NCBI GenBank assembly: GCA_023434425.1
Contig: JAEYSS010000251.1
Location: forward strand, 1-10,231
Direction: 5' to 3'
Length of the DNA stretch: 10,231 nucleotides
Origin: Pseudomonadota bacterium
Lineage (GTDB): Bacteria; Pseudomonadota; Alphaproteobacteria; Ferrovibrionales; Ferrovibrionaceae
Below are positions 7,633 to 10,231 of this stretch, in pieces (position 1 is the stretch's first letter; each line of letters begins with the position of its first letter). The position numbers and the translations under genes are program-made. The notes beneath the pieces are model-generated. The model saw nothing but the letters and a program-made list of their open reading frames with translations. It made no database searches and was not told the DNA's origin.

Positions 7633-8127
7633 ATGAGCGAAGCCAAAGCGGAAACCGAAGCCAAGCGGCGCAGCAAGTTCCTCGTCGTTGTCGACGATAC
7701 GGCGGAGGTGCGTGTTGCGGTACGCTATGCCACGCGGCGCGCGCGTAACGTGCGCAGCGGCGTGGTGATGCTGCGCGTGATCGAGCCGGTCGATTTTCAG
7801 CAATGGGCCGGCGTGGCCGAGATCATGCGTTCCGAAGCGCATGAGGCGGCCGAGGATCTGCTGCAGAAACTGGCCGAGCAGGTGAACCAGGAATCCGGGC
7901 TGCTGCCCGAGCTGGTGATCCGCGAAGGCGTCGCCAAGACGGAAATCCTCAAGCTGGTCGACGAGGATCCCAATATCCGCATGCTGGTGCTGGCGGCGGC
8001 GCCGAATGCCGAGGGTCCGGGCCCGCTCGTCACCGCGCTCGCGGGCCAGATGGCCGGCGAACTGAAATTCCCGATCACGGTGATCCCCGGCGGCCTCAGC
8101 GACGAACAGATCGACCGTCTCACCTGA
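7633..8127 (+). CDS. Universal stress protein (Usp) family protein, divergent
   Basis: A small soluble alpha/beta protein of 164 aa with the Usp fold: a first strand with the conserved acidic site (KFLVVVDDT, 15-23), helix, second strand GVVMLRVIEP (43-52), a long charged helix (60-88), and a last strand PITVIPG (147-153). Usp proteins modulate stress survival, many by binding ATP. Here the expected glycine signature G-2x-G-9x-G(S/T) is not intact: the region reads AAAPNAEGPGPLVTALAG (121-138), so canonical ATP binding is doubtful. A Usp gene beside an Nfu gene downstream of trpS is, as I recall, common in alphaproteobacteria, which supports the call. I choose the ATG at 7633, with GAGG at 7616-7619 (13 nt away, rather far), over an in-frame ATG at 7591 that has no ribosome site; the extra 14 residues would be unlike the family. 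The stop overlaps the convergent PAS_5 gene by 8 bp. Confidence 0.75.
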   Translation: MSEAKAETEAKRRSKFLVVVDDTAEVRVAVRYATRRARNVRSGVVMLRVIEPVDFQQWAGVAEIMRSEAHEAAEDLLQKLAEQVNQESGLLPELVIREGVAKTEILKLVDEDPNIRMLVLAAAPNAEGPGPLVTALAGQMAGELKFPITVIPGGLSDEQIDRLT

Positions 8128-8677
8128 CTCCTCGCCCGGGATCGTCCGCCACAAGGTCGATCATCTTTTCCTCGATCGCCGTCACCGATACAGGATCGCG
8201 CAAGTGGTCGATCGGTTGGCCATCATGGTCTTCCAGCGGATCGTAGAGCGCGAAACCCAGCACCAGGTCGACGTGGCGGCGGTCGGTCGCCACCGGCAGC
8301 AGCAGGCGGCGGAACTGCATGACCGGATGGCCGCGCTGGCTCCAGTGCTGCAGGGCATAGTGGCCGTGGCCTGAGATCACGGTGCGGTAGTTGGCGGTGG
8401 CATATTCAAGCTGTGCGCCGGTGAAGGTATCGTCGAGATACCGGCCGCTCAGTTCGAAGCCGAGCTGCTGCCGTACCGTTGCACCGGACAGGATGTAGCG
8501 GAAGCGCGCGCCGCCATCGACGGCTTCGACCAGGAAGAGATTGGGCAGGATCTGTCGCAGGTCGATGGGGTCGATATCGTCGCGCGCCGGCCAGAGGTTC
8601 GCTCCTCGCCAGCGCTGCCAGCAGGACAGCACATGCGCGAGCCGGGCGTCGTCAACACCCTGTGGCGCGTTCTCCAT
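8120..8677 (-). CDS. PAS_5 (PF07310-type) single-domain PAS protein
   Basis: A 185-aa soluble protein that resembles the PAS_5 (formerly DUF1457) family, frequent in alphaproteobacteria. Seen: an N-terminal helix LAHVLSCWQRWRG (13-25), the family-typical LWPARDDIDPIDLRQILPNLFLVEAV (28-53), the PAS strand FRYILSGATV (59-68) followed by LSGRYLDDTF (76-85), and later strands MQFRRLLLPVATD (120-132) and VDLVLGFALYDP (136-147). No output domain is attached, so it may act as a stand-alone sensor or protein-interaction module; ligand and partner are unknown. It follows the cyclase gene by 41 bp on the same strand, so the two are probably one transcript and may work together. The ATG at 8677 lacks a good Shine-Dalgarno (only TTGG close by). 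Its 3' end overlaps usp tail to tail by 8 bp. Confidence 0.8.
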   Translation of the reverse strand: MENAPQGVDDARLAHVLSCWQRWRGANLWPARDDIDPIDLRQILPNLFLVEAVDGGARFRYILSGATVRQQLGFELSGRYLDDTFTGAQLEYATANYRTVISGHGHYALQHWSQRGHPVMQFRRLLLPVATDRRHVDLVLGFALYDPLEDHDGQPIDHLRDPVSVTAIEEKMIDLVADDPGRGVR

Positions 8678-8718
8678 GCGCCAAGTCTGGACCGCGTGCC
8701 GGCCGGCGGCAACCGCAA

Positions 8719-10002
8719 TTACTCGTAGCCGGCCAGCCGATCCTTGGGCATGGCGAACAGTTCCTGCGGTTCGCGCACGCCGCGCAGCGCATGGAAGCCG
8801 ATCGAATCGAGATGATAGGGGGCCGCCGCGTCGCCGTTGATCGCCTCGGCAAACGCCGCCGAGGCCAGCAGCGGCCTGTCGACCGCCTTGGTCTGCGCCT
8901 CCAGACGCGCCACCTCGTTCACCGCGCGGCCGATCACGGTGAAGTCGAGCCGGTCGCGTGCGCCGATATTGCCGTAAACCACCTTGCCGACATGCAGTCC
9001 CAGGCCGACTTTCAGCGGCGCCACGCCGGCGATGGCGCGGCCCTGGTTCAGTTCATGCAGGCCGGCGAAGGCATTCTCGGCCGCGGTCAGCGCCCGGCGG
9101 CAGGCGGCTTCGAGCGTGTTGCCCTCCTCCACACGAAAGATCGCCAGCACGCCGTCGCCGATGAATTTCAGCACCTCGCCGCCATGCGCCTGGATCGGCC
9201 CGGCCATGGCGTCGAAATAGCGGTCCAGCGTCGCCACCACCTCGACGGTTTCGTTACGGTCGGAAAACTGCGTGAAGCCGCGCAGGTCCGACAGCCAGAT
9301 CGCCGCCTCCACCTCGTAGCCGCGGCCGCGCCGCAGATCGCCGCTCAGCACCCGTTCGGCGGCGCTCTGGCCCAGATAGGTGGTCAGCAGGTCGCGGGTC
9401 ATGCGGCGGGAGGCTTCCAGTTCCATGCGCAGCGCGATCAGCGGCATCAGTTCGATCAGGTAGCTCAGCTCCTCCGGCCGGAAGCCGCCCTTGCGGTCGG
9501 TGGCGAAACTCATGAAGGAGACATTCTGCCCGTCGACCCGGCCCATGCCCGGCCCCTGGGTGAACCGCATCGGCAGAACCAGATAATCGGTCACCCCGGC
9601 CGCTTTCAGTTCAGGCAGGATGCCGAAATCCATCGGGGTTTCGGGCAACTCGATGCGCCGGCGGATGGCGGCGGCGCCTTCATGAATCACCGCGATCGGA
9701 CTTTTCAGATATTCGTCGGTCTGGACCACGTCATGGCCGCGTTCGGCCATGGTCACGCCCTGGCCGCGCTGCCAGGCGAAGGCCCGGGTGAGTGTCAGGG
9801 GGTGCATGGACGGCAGTCCGGTGGTGACCCGGAACAGCGGCAAGCCTTCGTCCAGCAGGTGGCGGCAGAATCCCTCCAGCAGCTCGCTCACCGGCGTCAC
9901 TTTGCCCTCGTGATCGATCAGCCACTGGGCGGCGGGGGACAGAACAAGCCGCGAATCGGGCCAGGTCGGCAGCCGGGTCACTGCGTCCGCCGGGTCGCTC
10001 AT
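8719..10002 (-). CDS. Class III adenylate/guanylate cyclase domain protein
   Basis: A soluble 427-aa protein with a regulatory N-terminal half (about 1-205, no transmembrane segment, possibly GAF-like) joined by a helical linker (YLGQSAAERVLSGDLRRG, 209-226) to a C-terminal class III nucleotide cyclase domain. Catalytic residues are all visible: metal-binding D239 in WLSDLRGFT and D283 in FIGDG, purine-selecting K279 (VLKFIGD) and D353 (RLDFTVIG), and transition-state N362 and R366 in AVNEVARLE. The Lys/Asp pair predicts ATP as substrate, so cAMP is the likely product; this is inference from known class III cyclases. Start: ATG at 10002, with GGAG (plus-strand 10005-10008) only 2 nt away and AGGG 10 nt away. 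An in-frame GTG at 10041 would add 13 residues but lies just upstream of a candidate -10 element and has no ribosome site. It is divergent from nfu and probably co-transcribed with the PAS_5 gene. Confidence 0.92.
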   Translation of the reverse strand: MSDPADAVTRLPTWPDSRLVLSPAAQWLIDHEGKVTPVSELLEGFCRHLLDEGLPLFRVTTGLPSMHPLTLTRAFAWQRGQGVTMAERGHDVVQTDEYLKSPIAVIHEGAAAIRRRIELPETPMDFGILPELKAAGVTDYLVLPMRFTQGPGMGRVDGQNVSFMSFATDRKGGFRPEELSYLIELMPLIALRMELEASRRMTRDLLTTYLGQSAAERVLSGDLRRGRGYEVEAAIWLSDLRGFTQFSDRNETVEVVATLDRYFDAMAGPIQAHGGEVLKFIGDGVLAIFRVEEGNTLEAACRRALTAAENAFAGLHELNQGRAIAGVAPLKVGLGLHVGKVVYGNIGARDRLDFTVIGRAVNEVARLEAQTKAVDRPLLASAAFAEAINGDAAAPYHLDSIGFHALRGVREPQELFAMPKDRLAGYE

Positions 10003-10030
10003 CGCTCCACAGCCCTGGGGACAACCTGCA

Positions 10031-10061
10031 ATTTTATCCACATCGGTTTAAAAACTTCCAA
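10031..10061 (-). promoter_or_regulatory. Candidate promoter of the cyclase–PAS_5 operon
   Basis: On the minus strand, TTGGAA (plus 10056-10061; four of six matches to TTGACA) precedes TAAAAT (plus 10031-10036; five of six matches to TATAAT) by 19 bp, slightly longer than ideal. The start would be near 10024, leaving about 22 nt of leader containing the GGAG site before the ATG at 10002. This supports 10002 over the GTG at 10041 as start codon. Confidence 0.35.
10034..10042 (+). promoter_or_regulatory. Perfect DnaA-box sequence TTATCCACA
   Basis: The 9-mer TTATCCACA matches the strongest DnaA-binding consensus exactly. It shares three bases with the candidate -10 of the cyclase gene (10031-10036). 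Only one perfect copy is visible in the intergenic region; an eight-of-nine match at 10177-10185 lies inside the conserved first codons of nfu and is probably coincidence. A single box does not indicate a replication origin. Binding by DnaA is inferred from sequence only. Confidence 0.4.
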
Positions 10062-10172
10062 AACTTGCATTGTCTACGCAATTTCATGTCCTGGCCATGG
10101 TTATGCCACTGCCTTTAGCCTTGATATTTGCGGACCCGCCAACCAATTTCCAGTCCACCTTTTGGGACCGAG
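10043..10172. other. AT-rich divergent intergenic region between cyclase and nfu genes
   Basis: This 130-bp stretch is clearly richer in A and T than the flanking genes. It includes two adjacent 9-bp units, AAAACTTCC (10051-10059) and AAAACTTGC (10060-10068), differing at one base. TTGATA at 10121-10126 is a possible -35 for nfu, but no good -10 lies at 16-18 bp. No tRNA, small gene or IS end was recognised. Confidence 0.5.
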
Positions 10173-10231
10173 ATGTTTATCCAGACCGAAACCACGCCGA
10201 ACCCGGCGACCCTGAAATTCCTCCCCGGCCG
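10173..10231 (+). CDS. Nfu-type (NifU family) Fe-S cluster carrier protein, 5' fragment
   Basis: Only the first 19 codons and two bases are in the window; the gene runs off the right edge. They encode MFIQTETTPNPATLKFLPG, the characteristic start of alphaproteobacterial Nfu proteins (Nfu_N domain followed by a C-terminal NifU-like domain with a CxxC motif). These proteins bind a labile 4Fe-4S cluster and pass it to apo-enzymes during Fe-S maturation. A GGGA Shine-Dalgarno (10164-10167) lies 5 nt before the ATG. The cluster-binding CxxC is outside the window, so function rests on the N-terminal match alone. The gene diverges from the cyclase gene, with which it shares the AT-rich intergenic region. 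Confidence 0.87.
   Translation, partial: MFIQTETTPNPATLKFLPG

Noticed and set aside
10121..10135. FNR/FixK-type half site TTGAT near nfu
   Set aside because: The second half ATCAA is missing at the required spacing, so there is no palindromic site.
10021..10185. Replication-origin-like cluster suggested by the DnaA box and AT-rich DNA
   Set aside because: Only one perfect box is present; the near match at 10177-10185 is fixed by conserved nfu codons. No further boxes, DUE-like repeats or origin-associated genes are seen.
8479..10215. Open reading frame of 578 codons on the plus strand across the PAS_5 and cyclase genes
   Set aside because: It is antisense to two well-supported genes, low-complexity in Gly/Arg/His, and runs into the nfu start; a composition artefact.

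Overview
The window is ordinary, densely coded, GC-rich chromosome from an alphaproteobacterium. Gene content and order (glnD–murJ–trpS, then a DUF2333 gene, usp and an Nfu gene) and the protein sequences suggest a Rhodospirillales-like organism; this is an inference and no species is claimed. There are no rRNA or tRNA genes, IS elements, integrase genes, CRISPR arrays or prophage genes, and no stretch over 300 bases without a gene.

Layout. The plus strand carries a DHRS4-like short-chain dehydrogenase (5-784), glnD (848-3634), murJ (3775-5322), trpS (5449-6459), a DUF2333 membrane-anchored protein (6557-7522) and a divergent universal stress protein (7633-8127). The minus strand carries a class III nucleotide cyclase (10002-8719) followed by a single-domain PAS_5 protein (8677-8120). 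The PAS_5 gene overlaps usp tail to tail by 8 bp. The last 59 bases are the 5' end of an Nfu-type Fe-S carrier gene on the plus strand (10173 onward).

How the genes relate. glnD (nitrogen signalling), murJ (peptidoglycan lipid II flipping) and trpS (Trp-tRNA charging) are housekeeping genes that are neighbours in many alphaproteobacteria but do not share a pathway. The gaps between them (about 60-140 bp) and the promoter-like elements just upstream suggest separate transcription of at least glnD and trpS. The cyclase and PAS_5 genes, 41 bp apart on the same strand, look like a small signalling operon placed between usp and nfu.

Points worth a second look: a glnD promoter candidate whose predicted start site falls on the ATG (possible leaderless mRNA); a perfect DnaA box overlapping the best -10 candidate of the cyclase gene in an AT-rich divergent intergenic region; the cyclase/PAS_5 pair set into a conserved gene block; and a Usp protein without the family's glycine-rich ATP signature. 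I found no convincing new biological system here.
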